A stretch of DNA of 64,000 bases, from the NCBI GenBank assembly GCA_029781535.1, contig JAKOWL010000250.1, positions 1 through 64,000 of the forward strand, written 5' to 3'. Origin of the DNA: Pseudomonadota bacterium. GTDB taxonomy: Bacteria; Pseudomonadota; Gammaproteobacteria; Burkholderiales; Methylophilaceae. A program made the translations under genes and the position numbers. The notes beneath the pieces are model-generated. The model saw only the letters and a program-made list of their open reading frames with translations. It searched no databases and was not told the origin of the DNA. Position 1 is the stretch's first letter. Every line of letters starts with the position of its first letter. Shown piece by piece: positions 9,451 through 21,914 of the stretch.

Positions 9451-10272
9451 CTACTCTATAGCCGAAACGATCTTGATCGCTTCCTTAGTGGCTGCCACAT
9501 CGTGTACGCGCAGGATTTTAGCACCTTTCATCGCTGAAATGACCGCCGCCGCAACACTGGCGTGGACTCTTGTGTCCACATCATTGCCCGTCACCTGACC
9601 CAACACGGACTTGCGCGACAAGCCCACCAATACCGGCTGACCAAGGGCACACAAAACACCGAGGTTCTTGGCCAATGCAATATTGTGCGCACGCGTCTTA
9701 CCAAAACCAAACCCTGGGTCCAGCACGATACGAGATGCCCGTATCCCAGCATTCAGACAAGCCTGCAGGCGCTCTGACAAGAAATGTTTCACATCGTTGA
9801 CCACATCTTCGTAATGCGGATGTTCCTGCATCGTTTGCGGCGTCCCCTGCATGTGCATCAGACAAACGCCTGCATTGGAGCCGGCAACAACTTTCAAAGC
9901 ACCTTCTTCTTGCAGCGCCCGCACATCATTGACCATGCTGGCACCGGCAGCAATGGCAGCCTGCATGACTTGCGGCTTGTAAGTGTCGATCGAAATTGGG
10001 ATGTTGATCTGTTTTACCAACGCTTCGAGAACCGGTATCACACGATCCAGTTCCTCCTGCAATGGCACCGGCGTTGCGCCAGGGCGAGTGGATTCTCCGC
10101 CGATGTCGAGAATATCCGCACCTTCTGCCACCAGCTGCAAAGCATGCGACAAGGCTTTTTGCGTACTGGCATAACGACCGCCGTCGGAGAAGGAATCTGG
10201 CGTCACGTTGACAATGCCCATCACCTTCGGGCTCGTCAGATCCAGTGTGTATTGGCCACAAATAAATTGCAT
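9451..10272 (-). CDS. folP: Dihydropteroate synthase
   Basis: MGIVNVTPDSFSDGG and DIGGESTRPGA motifs. Confidence 0.97.
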   Translation of the reverse strand: MQFICGQYTLDLTSPKVMGIVNVTPDSFSDGGRYASTQKALSHALQLVAEGADILDIGGESTRPGATPVPLQEELDRVIPVLEALVKQINIPISIDTYKPQVMQAAIAAGASMVNDVRALQEEGALKVVAGSNAGVCLMHMQGTPQTMQEHPHYEDVVNDVKHFLSERLQACLNAGIRASRIVLDPGFGFGKTRAHNIALAKNLGVLCALGQPVLVGLSRKSVLGQVTGNDVDTRVHASVAAAVISAMKGAKILRVHDVAATKEAIKIVSAIE

Positions 10273-10281
10273 GAAAAAGAA

Positions 10282-10303
10282 AAGGGTTGGCGCACCAACC
10301 CTT
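10282..10303 (-). terminator. Rho-independent terminator between ftsH and folP
   Basis: AAGGGTTGG-CGCA-CCAACCCTT stem; T-rich on the minus-strand 3' side. Confidence 0.7.
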
Positions 10304-10319
10304 GTTCACTCCTTATAGA

Positions 10320-12212
10320 TCATTCACCTTTTGCAGTAGGCTGGGGTGTAGGCTTGACTGCTGCCCCCCCGGAACTAGCACCGCCGTTTTGGTTCTTGTT
10401 TTCGCGCGGCTTAGGTGCACGTACTGGCAGCCCAGCCATGATATCGCCAATCTGGTCAGCATCAATAGTTTCATACTCAAGCAGCGCCGCCGTCATTGCT
10501 TCAACCTTATCCCGATTCTCTTCCAGAATCTTGCGTGCTACCGCATATTGCTCATCTAGGATACGGCGAATCTCTGCATCCACTTTTTGCTGGGTGGCTT
10601 CAGACACAGTACGCGATGACATACTGCCAAAAAATGAATCCTGCTCATCTCCCGCATAGACCATCGTGCCCAATGCTTCACTCATGCCGTATTTGGTCAC
10701 CATGGCACGGGCCAGCTTGGTCGCACGTTCAAAGTCATTGGAAGCACCCGTCGACATTTGATGCATGAAAATCTCTTCCGCAATACGGCCGCCGAACAGG
10801 ATGGAAATCTCTTCCAGCATCTTGTCCTTATAGTTGCTAATGCGGTCAAACTCCGGCAATTGCCAGGTCAGGCCAAGTGCCCAGCCACGCGGCATGATGG
10901 TCACCTTGTGAACCGGATCGGCTTTTGGCAGCATTTTCGCTACCACGGCATGACCAGATTCGTGATACGCCGTGTTGCGGCGCTCTTCTTCACGCATGAC
11001 CATCGACTTGCGCTCTGGTCCCATAAATATCTTGTCTTTGGCATCTTCGAAATCCTGCATATCGACAGTACGCTTGTTACGGCGTGCCGCGAACAACGCA
11101 GCCTCGTTGACCAGATTAGCCAGATCCGCACCACTGAAGCCTGGCGTACCGCGCGCAATAATGTCAGCTTTCACGTCCGGATCAATCGGCACTTTACGCA
11201 TATGCACCAACAGGATCTGCTCACGGCCTTTGATATCCGGCAAGCCTACCATCACCTGACGGTCGAAACGCCCTGGACGCAGCAAGGCTTTATCCAACAC
11301 GTCTGCACGGTTGGTTGCGGCAATCACTATCACGCCGGAATTAGCCTCGAAACCATCCATTTCCACCAGCAACTGGTTCAGCGTCTGTTCACGCTCGTCA
11401 TTGCCGCCGCCGGTGCCCGCACCGCGATGACGGCCAACCGCATCGATCTCGTCAATGAATACGATACATGGTGAGTTCTTTTTAGCGGTCTCGAACATGT
11501 CACGGACCCGCGCAGCACCTACGCCAACGAACATCTCGACGAAATCTGAACCGGAAATCGTGAAGAATGGCACTTTCGCTTCACCTGCAATCGCACGCGC
11601 CAGCAAGGTCTTGCCGGTACCTGGAGGGCCCACCATCAATACGCCACGCGGAATACGGCCACCCAGTTTCTGGAACTTGCCAGGATCTTTCAGGAAATCC
11701 ACCAGCTCAGACACTTCTTCTTTGGCTTCATCACAACCCGCCACATCCGCGAACGTGGTACTGTTGTTGGACTCGTCCAATTGACGTGCTTTACTTTTGC
11801 CAAATGAAAATGGGCCACCACTTTTGCCGCCACCCTGCATCTGACGCATGAAGAATATCCATACACCGATCAGCAACAGCATCGGGAACCAGGACATAAA
11901 GATTTCCAATAGCACTGAACGTTGCTGCGGCGCCTTGGCCTCGATCTTGACATGGTATTTCAACAGGTCGCTGACCATCCACAAGTCATCCGGCGCATAA
12001 GTCGTAAACTCTTTGCCATCGCGGCGTGTACCATGGACGGTACGGCCTTCAATCTGTACCTTGTCGATATTACCGTCTTTGACTTCCTGCATGAATTGCG
12101 AGTAGACGATCTCGCTTTTCGGTTTGCCCATATCGACAAACTGGTTGAATACCATGGTCAGCACGGAAAAGATTGCTATCCAGAGAATGACATTCTTAAG
12201 AATATTTTTCAC
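10320..12212 (-). CDS. ftsH: ATP-dependent zinc metalloprotease FtsH
   Basis: [21 protein letters not shown]+ motif and HESGHA zinc site. Confidence 0.98.
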   Translation of the reverse strand: MKNILKNVILWIAIFSVLTMVFNQFVDMGKPKSEIVYSQFMQEVKDGNIDKVQIEGRTVHGTRRDGKEFTTYAPDDLWMVSDLLKYHVKIEAKAPQQRSVLLEIFMSWFPMLLLIGVWIFFMRQMQGGGKSGGPFSFGKSKARQLDESNNSTTFADVAGCDEAKEEVSELVDFLKDPGKFQKLGGRIPRGVLMVGPPGTGKTLLARAIAGEAKVPFFTISGSDFVEMFVGVGAARVRDMFETAKKNSPCIVFIDEIDAVGRHRGAGTGGGNDEREQTLNQLLVEMDGFEANSGVIVIAATNRADVLDKALLRPGRFDRQVMVGLPDIKGREQILLVHMRKVPIDPDVKADIIARGTPGFSGADLANLVNEAALFAARRNKRTVDMQDFEDAKDKIFMGPERKSMVMREEERRNTAYHESGHAVVAKMLPKADPVHKVTIMPRGWALGLTWQLPEFDRISNYKDKMLEEISILFGGRIAEEIFMHQMSTGASNDFERATKLARAMVTKYGMSEALGTMVYAGDEQDSFFGSMSSRTVSEATQQKVDAEIRRILDEQYAVARKILEENRDKVEAMTAALLEYETIDADQIGDIMAGLPVRAPKPRENKNQNGGASSGGAAVKPTPQPTAKGE

Positions 12213-12270
12213 TTGGTTAAATTCCTTTAAAGCATGAAGCTTTGTTTTATTCTAACTCAAAATCAAGCGC

Positions 12271-12891
12271 TTAAGGCTTTTTATTGAGTCCCAGCAGATA
12301 AACTTCACTGCTGCGGTCACGTGAGGCTTTCGGTTTACGTGTCACGACTTTGTCAAACTGTGTCCGCATTACTTTGACGATTTCATCAAAGCCGCTGCCG
12401 ATAAACACTTTGACAAGAAAGCTGCCTCCCGGCTTAAGCCATTGTCCTGCAAAATCCAATGCTAGCTCAGTCAGATAAGCCGCATTCGCCTGATCAACGG
12501 TGCTTATGCCACTTATATTGGGGGCCATATCAGCGATTACAAGGTCTACCGGCTTATTTTCTATCGCGGCTTCCAACTGTTTCAATACCGATTCTTCGCG
12601 GAAATCCCCCTGGATGAACTGCACGCCGGGAATCGGCTGCATATCCAGGATATCCAGCGCGATGATCTTGCCATGCCCTTTCAGGCGCTGCACCGCCACC
12701 TGACACCAGCTGCCGGGCGTAGCCCCCAGATCCACGACCGTCATGCCAGGTTTGATAAGCTTGTCCTTATCGTCGATCTCGATCAGCTTATAGGCAGCGC
12801 GGGCACGGTAGCCCTCTTTTTGCGCACGTTTCACGAACTCGTCGCTCACGTGCTCCTGCATCCATGCTTTACTGGTTCTACTGGGTTTCAT
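12271..12891 (-). CDS. rlmE: 23S rRNA (uridine-2'-O-)-methyltransferase
   Basis: [32 protein letters not shown], FtsJ/RrmJ family. Confidence 0.95.
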   Translation of the reverse strand: MKPSRTSKAWMQEHVSDEFVKRAQKEGYRARAAYKLIEIDDKDKLIKPGMTVVDLGATPGSWCQVAVQRLKGHGKIIALDILDMQPIPGVQFIQGDFREESVLKQLEAAIENKPVDLVIADMAPNISGISTVDQANAAYLTELALDFAGQWLKPGGSFLVKVFIGSGFDEIVKVMRTQFDKVVTRKPKASRDRSSEVYLLGLNKKP

Positions 12892-12896
12892 ATGGA

Positions 12897-12975
12897 TTTC
12901 ATTATAAAGATTATCGGCTTGGAAAGCACATCCCGCCTGCCTCGCAGGCCATTATATTTGGCAATGAACGCGTGT
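12897..12975 (-). repeat. ~80-nt intergenic repeat element, copy A
   Basis: Reverse complement begins ACACGCGTTCATT and ends TATAATGAAA; shares CGCGTTCATT and TAATGAAA exactly with copies B and C. Confidence 0.6.
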
Positions 12976-13023
12976 GCATGCGTAAAGCCCATCTCAGACA
13001 GTTGGCATGTTAAAATAGCGTCT

Positions 13024-13332
13024 ATGAAATTATCGACCAAACAAATCTCTCATTTGCGCGGACTGGCGCACAGTCTCAATCCGGTAGTCATCATCGGCCA
13101 TCAGGGGTTGTCTGAAAACGTGCTGCAGGAAATTGAACGCAGCCTGATCGCACACGAGCTGATCAAAGTGCAAGTGGCCGGGGACGACCGCGACGCGCGT
13201 AAAGCCATGTATGACGAAATTGCCAATGCTACCGGCGCCACACAAGTACACCATATCGGCAAGCAATTGATTTTCTACCGCGCTAGCGAAACAGCCAAAG
13301 AAAAAGCGAAAGTCGTAATTCCCAAGTTTTAA
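13024..13332 (+). CDS. yhbY: YhbY family RNA-binding (CRM) protein
   Basis: MKLSTKQISHLRGLAHSLNPVVIIGHQGLS; start corrected from the 219-aa ORF. Confidence 0.92.
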   Translation: MKLSTKQISHLRGLAHSLNPVVIIGHQGLSENVLQEIERSLIAHELIKVQVAGDDRDARKAMYDEIANATGATQVHHIGKQLIFYRASETAKEKAKVVIPKF

Positions 13333-13345
13333 TCAAACTCTGGCA

Positions 13346-13780
13346 CTAGCGCACTTTCAGCACTAGCACAATACCCAGCAAGCATTCGAACACATAAGCG
13401 ACACTGGCGATCCCGTGCCAGGTTCTGAAACGGTCGGCAAACACGCTGTGCATCACGTCGGCTGGCATGGCGCTGGCCTTTAGCTGCGCCAATAATGGCT
13501 GGATACCAAAATGGCCTGCCAGCACCAGCAGGAACATCACAAAAACAGCCCAGAAATAGCTTTGCTTGAGTGCACGAGTGCTGTAAGACAACAATCGTTC
13601 GATCATCAGGAATATCGCACTGGCGATACCGATGTAGCTGACGATTTCAAACAGATTACCCGCCAAGTTGCCAGCCAGTTTTGTGTCATTCAGCGTTTGA
13701 AACAAGGTATAAGCGGTGATACCAGTCATCCATAACGCGCCAACCCACAGCGTGACAACGATTAATGAAAGTTTTTGCAC
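13346..13780 (-). CDS. DUF4149-type membrane protein
   Basis: Four-TM 144-aa protein located between greA and yhbY. Confidence 0.7.
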   Translation of the reverse strand: MQKLSLIVVTLWVGALWMTGITAYTLFQTLNDTKLAGNLAGNLFEIVSYIGIASAIFLMIERLLSYSTRALKQSYFWAVFVMFLLVLAGHFGIQPLLAQLKASAMPADVMHSVFADRFRTWHGIASVAYVFECLLGIVLVLKVR

Positions 13781-13808
13781 GGTTCTACTCGCCTAAATTT
13801 ATTCTTGT

Positions 13809-14291
13809 CTAGATATACTGCACTTCCAGTACTTCGTATTCCTTGACGCCGCCAGGAGCTGACACTTCCGCCACATCCCCCTCGCTTTTGCCGATCAGAC
13901 CGCGGGCGATGGGGGAACTCACCGAGATCTTGCCGCCCTTGATATCAGCTTCATCATCGCCAACGATCTGATAAGTTTTGACGTCGCCTGACTCCAACTC
14001 CTCAATCTTCACCGTCGCACCGAACACCACACGACCATCTGCATTCAGCGTGGTCGGGTCAATGATCTGCAGGTTGCTCAATTTTGCTTCCAGTTCCGCG
14101 ATGCGTCCTTCGATGAAACTCTGGCGTTCTTTGGCGGATTCATATTCCGCATTCTCGGACAAATCACCCTGTGCACGTGCCTCGGCTATCGCCTGAATGA
14201 TATTTGGTCTATCCACGCCGCGTAAACGCTGCAACTCTTCTTTCAACAACTCGGCGCCACGCACGGTGACTGGGATCTGATTCACTGCCAT
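13809..14291 (-). CDS. greA: Transcription elongation factor GreA
   Basis: [20 protein letters not shown]; start set at MAVNQIPVT. Confidence 0.97.
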   Translation of the reverse strand: MAVNQIPVTVRGAELLKEELQRLRGVDRPNIIQAIAEARAQGDLSENAEYESAKERQSFIEGRIAELEAKLSNLQIIDPTTLNADGRVVFGATVKIEELESGDVKTYQIVGDDEADIKGGKISVSSPIARGLIGKSEGDVAEVSAPGGVKEYEVLEVQYI

Positions 14292-14352
14292 ATTTAAAAC
14301 CCTAAAAATCCAAACCTTGCAAAAACCTGATAAAAAATCAGGATAAAAAAAT

Positions 14353-14378
14353 AAACCACACTCGTTAGAGCGTGGTTT
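14353..14378 (-). terminator. Terminator downstream of carB
   Basis: AAACCAC-A-CTC-GTTA-GAG-C-GTGGTTT stem, followed on the minus strand by ATTTTTTTAT. Confidence 0.8.
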
Positions 14379-14398
14379 CAATTAAATTAGAGTGTATG

Positions 14399-17300
14399 TT
14401 ATGCGAGTTTTTTGTGCAAGTCCTGTACGGAATACACCTGCATTTCCTTGCTCTGTGCCATACCGATGCACGCAGCACGTGCGCCGGCCAAGGTAGTATA
14501 GTAAGTCACCTTGTTCTGCAAGGCACTGCGGCGAATCTCGTAAGAATCGGTGATCGCCTTCTTGTCTTCGGTCACGTTAACGATAAAGCTGATCTCATCG
14601 TTCTTGATCATATCCACGATATGCGGACGGCCTTCTGCCACCTTGTTCACTGGCGTCACCGTCAAACCGTGTTCCTGCAAGGCGCGCGCCGTACCTTTGG
14701 TCGCGACCAGACTAAAGCCCAGGTTCACCAGGTCTTTTGCGATATCCACGACCTTCTGGTGATCCTCGTTACGCACGCTGATGAATGCCTTGCCGCCTTT
14801 TGGCATGCGTACAGAAGCACCCAGCTGCGATTTGACAAACGCTTCTGCAAAGGTCGCGCCCACACCCATTACCTCGCCGGTGGATTTCATCTCCGGCCCC
14901 AGAATCGTATCTACACCAGGGAACTTGATGAACGGGAACACTGCTTCTTTGACCGAGTAATACGGTGGCACGACTTCTTTGGTCACACCTTGTGACTTGA
15001 GTGTCTGGCCCGCCATACAACGCGCAGCGATTTTCGCCAATTGCAAACCACAAGCCTTGGAGACAAACGGTACGGTACGTGAAGCACGCGGATTCACTTC
15101 CAGCACATACACGACATCACCCTGGTCAGTGTTCTGTACGGCAAATTGCACGTTCATCAGACCTTTCACGCCAAGTGCCTTGGCCATCTGCACGGTCTGA
15201 CGACGCAACTCGTCTTGCAGATCCTGACTCAGGCTATAGGGTGGCAACGAGCAAGCAGAGTCACCAGAGTGCACACCGGCTTGTTCCACGTGCTGCATGA
15301 TGCCACCAATCAGCACATCCTCGCCATCGGAAAGCGCATCCACATCCACTTCAATTGCGTCGTTCAGGAAGCGGTCTAATAAAACAGGGCTTTCATTGGA
15401 AACTTTCACCGCTTCACGCATGTACCGCTCTAACTGGCTTTGCTCATGCACGATTTCCATCGCACGGCCACCCAACACATAGGATGGGCGCACTACCAGC
15501 GGGTAACCGATATCGATTGCCAGGCGAATTGCCTCTTCCGGCGCACGCGCTGTGCGGTTAGGCGGCTGCTTCAGGCCCAAATCGTGCAGCATTTGCTGGA
15601 AGCGCTCGCGGTCTTCTGCACGATCAATCGCATCTGGGGTAGTGCCGATGATAGGCACACCGGCTTTTTCCAGATCACGCGCGAGCTTCAATGGCGTTTG
15701 GCCGCCGTATTGCACAATCACGCCAACCGGTTTCTCGATATGCACGATCTCCAGCACGTCTTCCAGTGTCACCGGTTCGAAATACAGGCGATCTGAAGTG
15801 TCATAATCCGTGGAAACCGTTTCAGGGTTACAGTTAACCATGATGGTTTCATAGCCATCATCACGCATCGCGAATGCCGCATGCACACAGCAATAATCGA
15901 ACTCGATACCTTGGCCGATGCGGTTCGGACCACCACCCAACACCATGATCTTCTTCTTGCTGGATGGCTCGGCCTCACAATATGTCTCATAGGTAGAGTA
16001 CATGTAGGCCGTGTTGGTCGCGAATTCAGCAGCACAGGTATCCACGCGCTTGTATACTGGGCGCACACCCAATGCCTGACGATAGGCGCGCACGGCATGC
16101 TGATCTGTATCCAGCAGCCTAGCCAGACGACGGTCAGAGAAACCGCGACGTTTGAGCTGATACAAGGCTTCCTTATCCAGATCAGCGATATGCTTGCCTT
16201 TCAGGGCATCTTCGCGATCTACGATATCCTTGATCTGCGCCAGGAACCAAAGGTCGATCTTGGTGATGTCGAACACCTGCTCGATACTCATGCCAATCCT
16301 GAACGCATCAGCCACGTACCAGATGCGCTCCGGACCTGGCTCACCCATCTCTTTGGTGATCCTGTCCACATCAGCGGTGATTTCATCCAGGCCGTCCACA
16401 CCAACTTCCAGACCGCGCAGGGCTTTCTGGAAAGACTCCTGGAAGGTACGTCCCATCGCCATCACCTCACCCACCGACTTCATCTGTGTCGTCAAACGGC
16501 TATCCGCCTGCGGGAATTTCTCAAAAGCGAAGCGCGGCACCTTGGTGACCACATAGTCAATCGATGGCTCGAAGCTGGCCGGCGTAGCGCCACCGGTAAT
16601 CTCGTTTTTAAGCTCATCCAATGTGTAGCCCACTGCCAGCTTGGCCGCCACTTTGGCAATCGGGAAACCGGTCGCTTTGGAGGCCAATGCGGAAGAACGC
16701 GAAACGCGCGGGTTCATCTCAATCACCACCATGCGGCCATCGTTCGGGTTGATGGCGAACTGCACGTTAGAACCGCCGGTATCCACGCCAATCTCACGCA
16801 GTACCGCCAGCGATGCATTACGCATGATTTGATATTCTTTATCGGTCAGCGTCTGCGCCGGCGCCACAGTAATACTGTCTCCGGTATGTACACCCATTGG
16901 ATCGAGGTTCTCAATCGAGCAAATGATGATGCAGTTGTCCGCCTTGTCGCGCACCACCTCCATCTCGTATTCTTTCCAACCTAGCAGTGATTCTTCAATC
17001 AGCAACTCATTGGTTGGCGAGGCATCCAGACCGCGTTCACAGATGGCAATGAACTCTTCGCGGTTATAGGCGATACCACCACCGCTGCCGCCCATGGTAA
17101 ACGACGGGCGAATAATAGCTGGATAGCCAATATTGGCCTGCACCTGCAAAGCCTCTTCCAGACTATGCGCAATCGCTGACCTTGCTGAAGCAAGGCCAAT
17201 CTTGGTCATCGCCTCCTTGAATTTCTGACGATCTTCCGCTTTGTCGATGGCTTCTTTGGACGCACCGATCATTGTCACATTATGTTTTTTCAGTACACCG

Positions 17301-17614
17301 TGCTTGTCCAGATCCAGCGCACAGTTCAACGCTGTCTGCCCGCCCATGGTCGGCAACAAGGCATCCGGTTTCTCTTTCTCGATGATCTTTTCCACCATCT
17401 GCCAGGTAATCGGCTCGATGTAGGTTGCATCGGCCATTTCCGGGTCGGTCATGATAGTAGCCGGATTGGAGTTGACGAGAATGACGCGATAACCTTCCTC
17501 TTTCAGCGCCTTACAGGCTTGCGCACCGGAATAGTCGAACTCACATGCCTGTCCGATGACAATCGGACCAGCACCAATAATCAGAATACTTTTAATGTCA
17601 GTACGCTTAGCCAT
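14399..17614 (-). CDS. carB: Carbamoyl-phosphate synthase large subunit
   Basis: 1071-aa CPSase large subunit with duplicated ATP-grasp; TAATG overlap with carA. Confidence 0.98.
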   Translation of the reverse strand: MAKRTDIKSILIIGAGPIVIGQACEFDYSGAQACKALKEEGYRVILVNSNPATIMTDPEMADATYIEPITWQMVEKIIEKEKPDALLPTMGGQTALNCALDLDKHGVLKKHNVTMIGASKEAIDKAEDRQKFKEAMTKIGLASARSAIAHSLEEALQVQANIGYPAIIRPSFTMGGSGGGIAYNREEFIAICERGLDASPTNELLIEESLLGWKEYEMEVVRDKADNCIIICSIENLDPMGVHTGDSITVAPAQTLTDKEYQIMRNASLAVLREIGVDTGGSNVQFAINPNDGRMVVIEMNPRVSRSSALASKATGFPIAKVAAKLAVGYTLDELKNEITGGATPASFEPSIDYVVTKVPRFAFEKFPQADSRLTTQMKSVGEVMAMGRTFQESFQKALRGLEVGVDGLDEITADVDRITKEMGEPGPERIWYVADAFRIGMSIEQVFDITKIDLWFLAQIKDIVDREDALKGKHIADLDKEALYQLKRRGFSDRRLARLLDTDQHAVRAYRQALGVRPVYKRVDTCAAEFATNTAYMYSTYETYCEAEPSSKKKIMVLGGGPNRIGQGIEFDYCCVHAAFAMRDDGYETIMVNCNPETVSTDYDTSDRLYFEPVTLEDVLEIVHIEKPVGVIVQYGGQTPLKLARDLEKAGVPIIGTTPDAIDRAEDRERFQQMLHDLGLKQPPNRTARAPEEAIRLAIDIGYPLVVRPSYVLGGRAMEIVHEQSQLERYMREAVKVSNESPVLLDRFLNDAIEVDVDALSDGEDVLIGGIMQHVEQAGVHSGDSACSLPPYSLSQDLQDELRRQTVQMAKALGVKGLMNVQFAVQNTDQGDVVYVLEVNPRASRTVPFVSKACGLQLAKIAARCMAGQTLKSQGVTKEVVPPYYSVKEAVFPFIKFPGVDTILGPEMKSTGEVMGVGATFAEAFVKSQLGASVRMPKGGKAFISVRNEDHQKVVDIAKDLVNLGFSLVATKGTARALQEHGLTVTPVNKVAEGRPHIVDMIKNDEISFIVNVTEDKKAITDSYEIRRSALQNKVTYYTTLAGARAACIGMAQSKEMQVYSVQDLHKKLA

Positions 17615-18765
17615 TAGCCAGCCTTCCTTTCCTGCATCATGCTAATGAAGCGGTCAAACAAATAACTCATTTCGTGCGGCCCCGGGCTTGCCTCAGGATG
17701 CCCCTGGAAACTGAATGCCGGCTTATCAGTACGTGCAATTCCCTGCAAGCTGCCGTCAAACAGGGACACATGCGTCACTTTCACGTTCTTAGGCAAAGTC
17801 GCAGGGTCAGCCGCAAAGCCGTGATTCTGGCTGGTGATATACACGCGCTTGTTTTCGACATCCTGCACCGGATGGTTTGCACCGTGATGACCAAATTTCA
17901 TTTTCAAGGTCTTGGCACCGCTCGCCAATGCCAGCAACTGGTGCCCCAGACAAATACCAAAAGTCGGGATGCCAGTTTCCACTAGCGTTTGAATGGCGCT
18001 GATCGCATAATCACACGGTTCCGGGTCGCCAGGGCCATTGGATAAGAAGATACCATCAGGCTTATATTTCAGCGCTTCTTCCGCGCCTGCTTGGGCGGGC
18101 AATACAGTCACCTTACAACCACGCGAGACCAGCATGCGCAAGATATTGCGCTTCACACCATAGTCAAACGCCACCACATGGAACTTTTGCTCGGCAGTTT
18201 TGCTGAAACCTTGGCCTAACTGCCATTCAGGCTCATTGAACTCATATGCCGTCTTGCAGGAAACCACCTTGGCCAAGTCCATCCCGGACAACCCTGGAAA
18301 CCCTTTTGCCAGACTCAAGGCCTTAGCCTCATCTATTTCGCCGGCCATGACACAACCAGCCTGCGCTCCCTTTTCACGCAAGATACGTGTCAGTGCACGG
18401 GTATCGATATCCGCAATCGCTACGATATTGTTGGTTTGTAGATAGTCGCTCAAATTCTGGCTACTGCGGAAATTGCTTTCCAGCAATGGCAGGTTACGAA
18501 TCACCAGGCCTGCTGCGTAGACTTTGCCGGATTCGACATCCTCGGCATTGGTGCCATAGTTGCCGATATGCGGATAAGTCAGCGTGACGATTTGTTCAGT
18601 GTAGGACGGGTCTGTCAAGATTTCCTGATAGCCGGTCATGCTGGTATTGAACACCACCTCACCCACCGTGTGACCAGAAGCACCGATAGAAACACCATGA
18701 AACACTGTGCCATCAGCCAATACCAATATTGCCGGCTGCGAGTTTTCTGGACGTGTTGTGGCCAC
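17614..18765 (-). CDS. carA: Carbamoyl-phosphate synthase small subunit
   Basis: Class I GATase [12 protein letters not shown] motif. Confidence 0.98.
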   Translation of the reverse strand: MATTRPENSQPAILVLADGTVFHGVSIGASGHTVGEVVFNTSMTGYQEILTDPSYTEQIVTLTYPHIGNYGTNAEDVESGKVYAAGLVIRNLPLLESNFRSSQNLSDYLQTNNIVAIADIDTRALTRILREKGAQAGCVMAGEIDEAKALSLAKGFPGLSGMDLAKVVSCKTAYEFNEPEWQLGQGFSKTAEQKFHVVAFDYGVKRNILRMLVSRGCKVTVLPAQAGAEEALKYKPDGIFLSNGPGDPEPCDYAISAIQTLVETGIPTFGICLGHQLLALASGAKTLKMKFGHHGANHPVQDVENKRVYITSQNHGFAADPATLPKNVKVTHVSLFDGSLQGIARTDKPAFSFQGHPEASPGPHEMSYLFDRFISMMQERKAG

Positions 18766-18830
18766 TAAGCGCTCCTGTATTCATCTGGTTAAACTTTTAG
18801 TGCATCATGAGGCGATGCTAGATATGCAAA

Positions 18831-18859
18831 ACGGGAGGAGTCGATTGAACTCTTCCCGT
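18831..18859 (-). terminator. Probable terminator/attenuator hairpin upstream of carA
   Basis: ACGGGAGGAGT-CGATTGA-ACTCTTCCCGT; minus strand continues TTTTGC. Confidence 0.55.
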
Positions 18860-18886
18860 CGCAAGAATTAATAAATTATAGCCGAT

Positions 18887-19510
18887 TCAGCCGTTACGTT
18901 CAAGCTGGACCAACTGCTTATCATGCAGTTTCGCCAGCAGGATTTGGGCTGAAATCGCGCCAATGAGCGCCAAAAACATGTCCCACTGCGTATCCCAAAC
19001 ATCGCCCTGCGTACCGAGAAAAGCCTCAGCAGCCGTGCCGGAAGCCACCGCCACCCACCACTCGATGAACTCGTAACATGCACTGATACTCAGACATATA
19101 CAAGTTACCAAAAAAAACAGCCAACTCCTGCCATGTACGATTTGTTTACGGAGCAGAATCTCGCGCGCGACCATCGCTGGAACGAAGCCCTGCACAAAAT
19201 GCCCGACGCGGTCGTAATAATTGCGGCTTAAATCGAAAGTGTCACGCAACCAGTTGAAAAAAAGCACTTCGGCATAAGTGTAATGGCCGCCTATCATCAA
19301 AACAATTGCATGCAGCAGGATCAGTCCATACAGCAAAGATGTAAGCGGAAATTTTTTGTAAGTGAAAAACAAGATCGGCAGTGCAATCAGCGCCGGAAAG
19401 ACTTCCAGAAACCAGGTGAAATAGTCATGCGGCTGAATGGCCGACCATGCGAACACCGCACAGAATATAGCAAAGAGGCCAATAAAAAATCTGCGGCGAC
19501 TTATCACCAC
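18887..19510 (-). CDS. DUF2238 (YjdF-like) membrane protein
   Basis: Multi-TM; GAHYTY-like GGHYTYAEV, YEFIEWW, LGTQGDVWDTQWDM motifs. Confidence 0.75.
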   Translation of the reverse strand: MVISRRRFFIGLFAIFCAVFAWSAIQPHDYFTWFLEVFPALIALPILFFTYKKFPLTSLLYGLILLHAIVLMIGGHYTYAEVLFFNWLRDTFDLSRNYYDRVGHFVQGFVPAMVAREILLRKQIVHGRSWLFFLVTCICLSISACYEFIEWWVAVASGTAAEAFLGTQGDVWDTQWDMFLALIGAISAQILLAKLHDKQLVQLERNG

Positions 19511-20314
19511 TTATTTTAGATCCAGCACATCCCGCATATCATACAGGCCAGCCTGCTTGCCAGCTAGGAATTTGGCAGCGCGCAGCGCGCCTTGCGCAAA
19601 CGTGGCGCGGCTGCTGGCTTTGTGCGTGAGTTCGACGCGCTCACCAATACCTGCAAGAACTACGGTATGGTCACCCACCACATCGCCACCACGCAGGGTG
19701 GCAAAGCCAATCTTGCCGGCCTCGCGCTCGCCAGTAACACCTTCACGGGCATAAATGGCGCAATCTTTCAGATCCTGCCCGATGCCTTTGGCAGCGGCCT
19801 CACCCAAACGTAAGGCGGTGCCAGATGGTGCGTCTACTTTATGACGGTGGTGCATCTCGACGACTTCGATGTCATAGCCATCCTTCAGCACTTTGGCAGC
19901 CTGCTCAACCAGACTGATCAGCAAGGTCACTCCCACACTCATGTTGGGCGCGAACACGATTGCTACGTCTTTCGCCGCAGCAGCGATTTTGGCTTTCTGC
20001 TCGACGGTAAAGCCTGTGGTGCCAATCACCATTTTCACGCCATGGCGCTGACAGATTTCCAGATAATCCATACTGGCTTCCGGGCGGGTAAAATCCACCA
20101 GCACATCGGCACCTTCCAGCGTCTCGTTAGCGTCATCGCTGATATAGACCCCTGCATTCTTACCGAACAATTCACCTGCATCGCGGCCGATACTGCTACT
20201 GCCGGCTCGATCTAACGCACCATACAACTGCAAGCCAGCATCTTCAAACACGCCAGCCAACAGGGCATGCCCCATACGCCCGCTTGCGCCGGCAATCACG
20301 ATTTTTGTTGTCAT
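19511..20314 (-). CDS. dapB: 4-hydroxy-tetrahydrodipicolinate reductase
   Basis: IAGASGRMG and [15 protein letters not shown] motifs. Confidence 0.97.
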   Translation of the reverse strand: MTTKIVIAGASGRMGHALLAGVFEDAGLQLYGALDRAGSSSIGRDAGELFGKNAGVYISDDANETLEGADVLVDFTRPEASMDYLEICQRHGVKMVIGTTGFTVEQKAKIAAAAKDVAIVFAPNMSVGVTLLISLVEQAAKVLKDGYDIEVVEMHHRHKVDAPSGTALRLGEAAAKGIGQDLKDCAIYAREGVTGEREAGKIGFATLRGGDVVGDHTVVLAGIGERVELTHKASSRATFAQGALRAAKFLAGKQAGLYDMRDVLDLK

Positions 20315-20413
20315 ATCAGTAAGTTAACCCTATATTTTAGTTCCCACATAACATCGCCAATATAAAAACACTGGCAAGTTAGTGTCCACTGAAAGATTGG
20401 AATCCAGCGATCG

Positions 20414-21331
20414 CTAGAACCCAATCTTTTCAAGAATACGCTCGAAATAACCAGGCCCTTCTTCCTCAGGCGGAGGCTCTACAGTCTTGGCTGGCGCCTT
20501 TGGCGCTGCTGGAGCAGCAACGGGCGCAGGGGCGGCTGACTCCTCTACTGGCGTATGCATGTTCTTATCCATGCGGAATATCAATTTATCATCTTTTGCA
20601 GGCGTAGATGCTCGAGGCTGTGCAGGTTTTGGCATGGGCGCTGGTTCAGCTTTAGTCGCCTCTGCCGCAGGCGCAGCAGGTACAACGGGTTCAGCCTTCA
20701 CAGGCTCTGGCACAGACTCTGTTTGCATCGGTTCAACTTTTACAGGTTCAGCAGGCGGCGCTGCCGGTACAACCGGCACAACTAATACGGATGGCGCATC
20801 CACAGATGGTGAAGCGCTAGCTGGCTCGGGCGCCGGAGCTGCAGGCTTAGTTTCTGGTGCAGCTTGAGGTTTAGGGGCATCAACCGGTTTTTCGTCCTTC
20901 TTCCAGAACTTCAGCTTATCCGTCCAGCCCTTTTCCTCACGCTTTGTAGGCGCGACTTCAATCGTCTTGTTCGGGTTGTCCTGCGCCGCACCTTCAGGTG
21001 ATTGTGCCCCGGCAGGAACCACATCGCCACGCACGCGTACCAGCAACTCCTTCTCAAACTCAAGAATGACACGGCGCTGCTCGACTATCTTGCCGCCTTG
21101 ACGCATCTGGTAGAAATAATCCCAGCGATCTCGGTGGAAACTATCCACCACTAGTGGCGTACCCATGATGTAGCGCACTTGGGATTTGGTCATCCCCGGA
21201 CGCAGCTGCAGCAACATCTTGGATGTCACCACATTACCTTGCTGGATATCCATTTTGTAGGGTTTAAGCGAGGGAACGCCTGCGCCACAGGCTGTCAGCA
21301 AACTGAACAATAACACTAGAAAATAACGCAT
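20414..21331 (-). CDS. bamE: Outer membrane assembly lipoprotein BamE with extended Pro/Ala-rich C-terminus
   Basis: Lipobox LLTACGAG; LRPGMTKSQVRYIMGTPLVVDSFHRDRWDYFY; about 180 aa of low-complexity extension. Confidence 0.9.
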   Translation of the reverse strand: MRYFLVLLFSLLTACGAGVPSLKPYKMDIQQGNVVTSKMLLQLRPGMTKSQVRYIMGTPLVVDSFHRDRWDYFYQMRQGGKIVEQRRVILEFEKELLVRVRGDVVPAGAQSPEGAAQDNPNKTIEVAPTKREEKGWTDKLKFWKKDEKPVDAPKPQAAPETKPAAPAPEPASASPSVDAPSVLVVPVVPAAPPAEPVKVEPMQTESVPEPVKAEPVVPAAPAAEATKAEPAPMPKPAQPRASTPAKDDKLIFRMDKNMHTPVEESAAPAPVAAPAAPKAPAKTVEPPPEEEGPGYFERILEKIGF

Positions 21332-21440
21332 GATGTTGTGCTGGATTATAGAGACACATTACTAAATTGGCGTTAATATACCACGACTAGAGAAGCCCCG
21401 AACAAGTTAACCACTGCAAATTACGCGAGACTTGAACAAC

Positions 21441-21866
21441 ATGCATGACCAAAAAGACTTAAAAAATGCCGGCCTGAAAGCAACCTTACCGCGTCTTAAA
21501 ATCCTTGAGCTGTTCGAGAAAAGCAACGAGCGTCACCTGTCCGCAGAAGATGTCTATAAGGTGATGATCAATGCGGGTGACGATGTTGGCCTGGCAACCG
21601 TATATCGCGTATTGACGCAATTTGAGCAGGCTGGTCTGCTGGTGCGCCATCATTTCGAGAGCGGCAAAGCCGTGTTCGAGCTCAACGAAGGCAGTCATCA
21701 CGACCATATCGTGTGCCTGCAATGCGGACATGTGGAAGAGTTCTGTGACGAGGAAATCGAGAAGCTTCAGCACAAAGCGGCAAACAGCCGCGGCTTCAAG
21801 ATACATGAGCATTCTCTTTATATCTATGCCGATTGCACGAAAAAACCTTGTCCACATAAAAGATAG
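21441..21866 (+). CDS. fur: Ferric uptake regulator
   Basis: [42 protein letters not shown]; divergent from bamE. Confidence 0.96.
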   Translation: MHDQKDLKNAGLKATLPRLKILELFEKSNERHLSAEDVYKVMINAGDDVGLATVYRVLTQFEQAGLLVRHHFESGKAVFELNEGSHHDHIVCLQCGHVEEFCDEEIEKLQHKAANSRGFKIHEHSLYIYADCTKKPCPHKR

Positions 21867-21914
21867 TCGTGCGTTAAGTTAGTCAATCATCATTACCAGC
21901 GCTGGAGTCGCGCA

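Noticed and set aside
12673-13023. N-terminal extension of the YhbY ORF (219 aa version)
   Set aside because: Extension overlaps rlmE antisense and intergenic repeat copy A; the canonical YhbY start is at 13024
15881-16984. 367-aa plus-strand ORF antisense to carB
   Set aside because: Lies wholly inside the well-supported carB gene; composition typical of antisense reading of high-codon-bias coding sequence
20391-20429. AAAGATTGG...CCAATCTTT inverted repeat with central AGCGATCGCT palindrome at the bamE 3' end
   Set aside because: Overlaps the bamE coding end and lacks a T-tract; too weak to call a terminator or element
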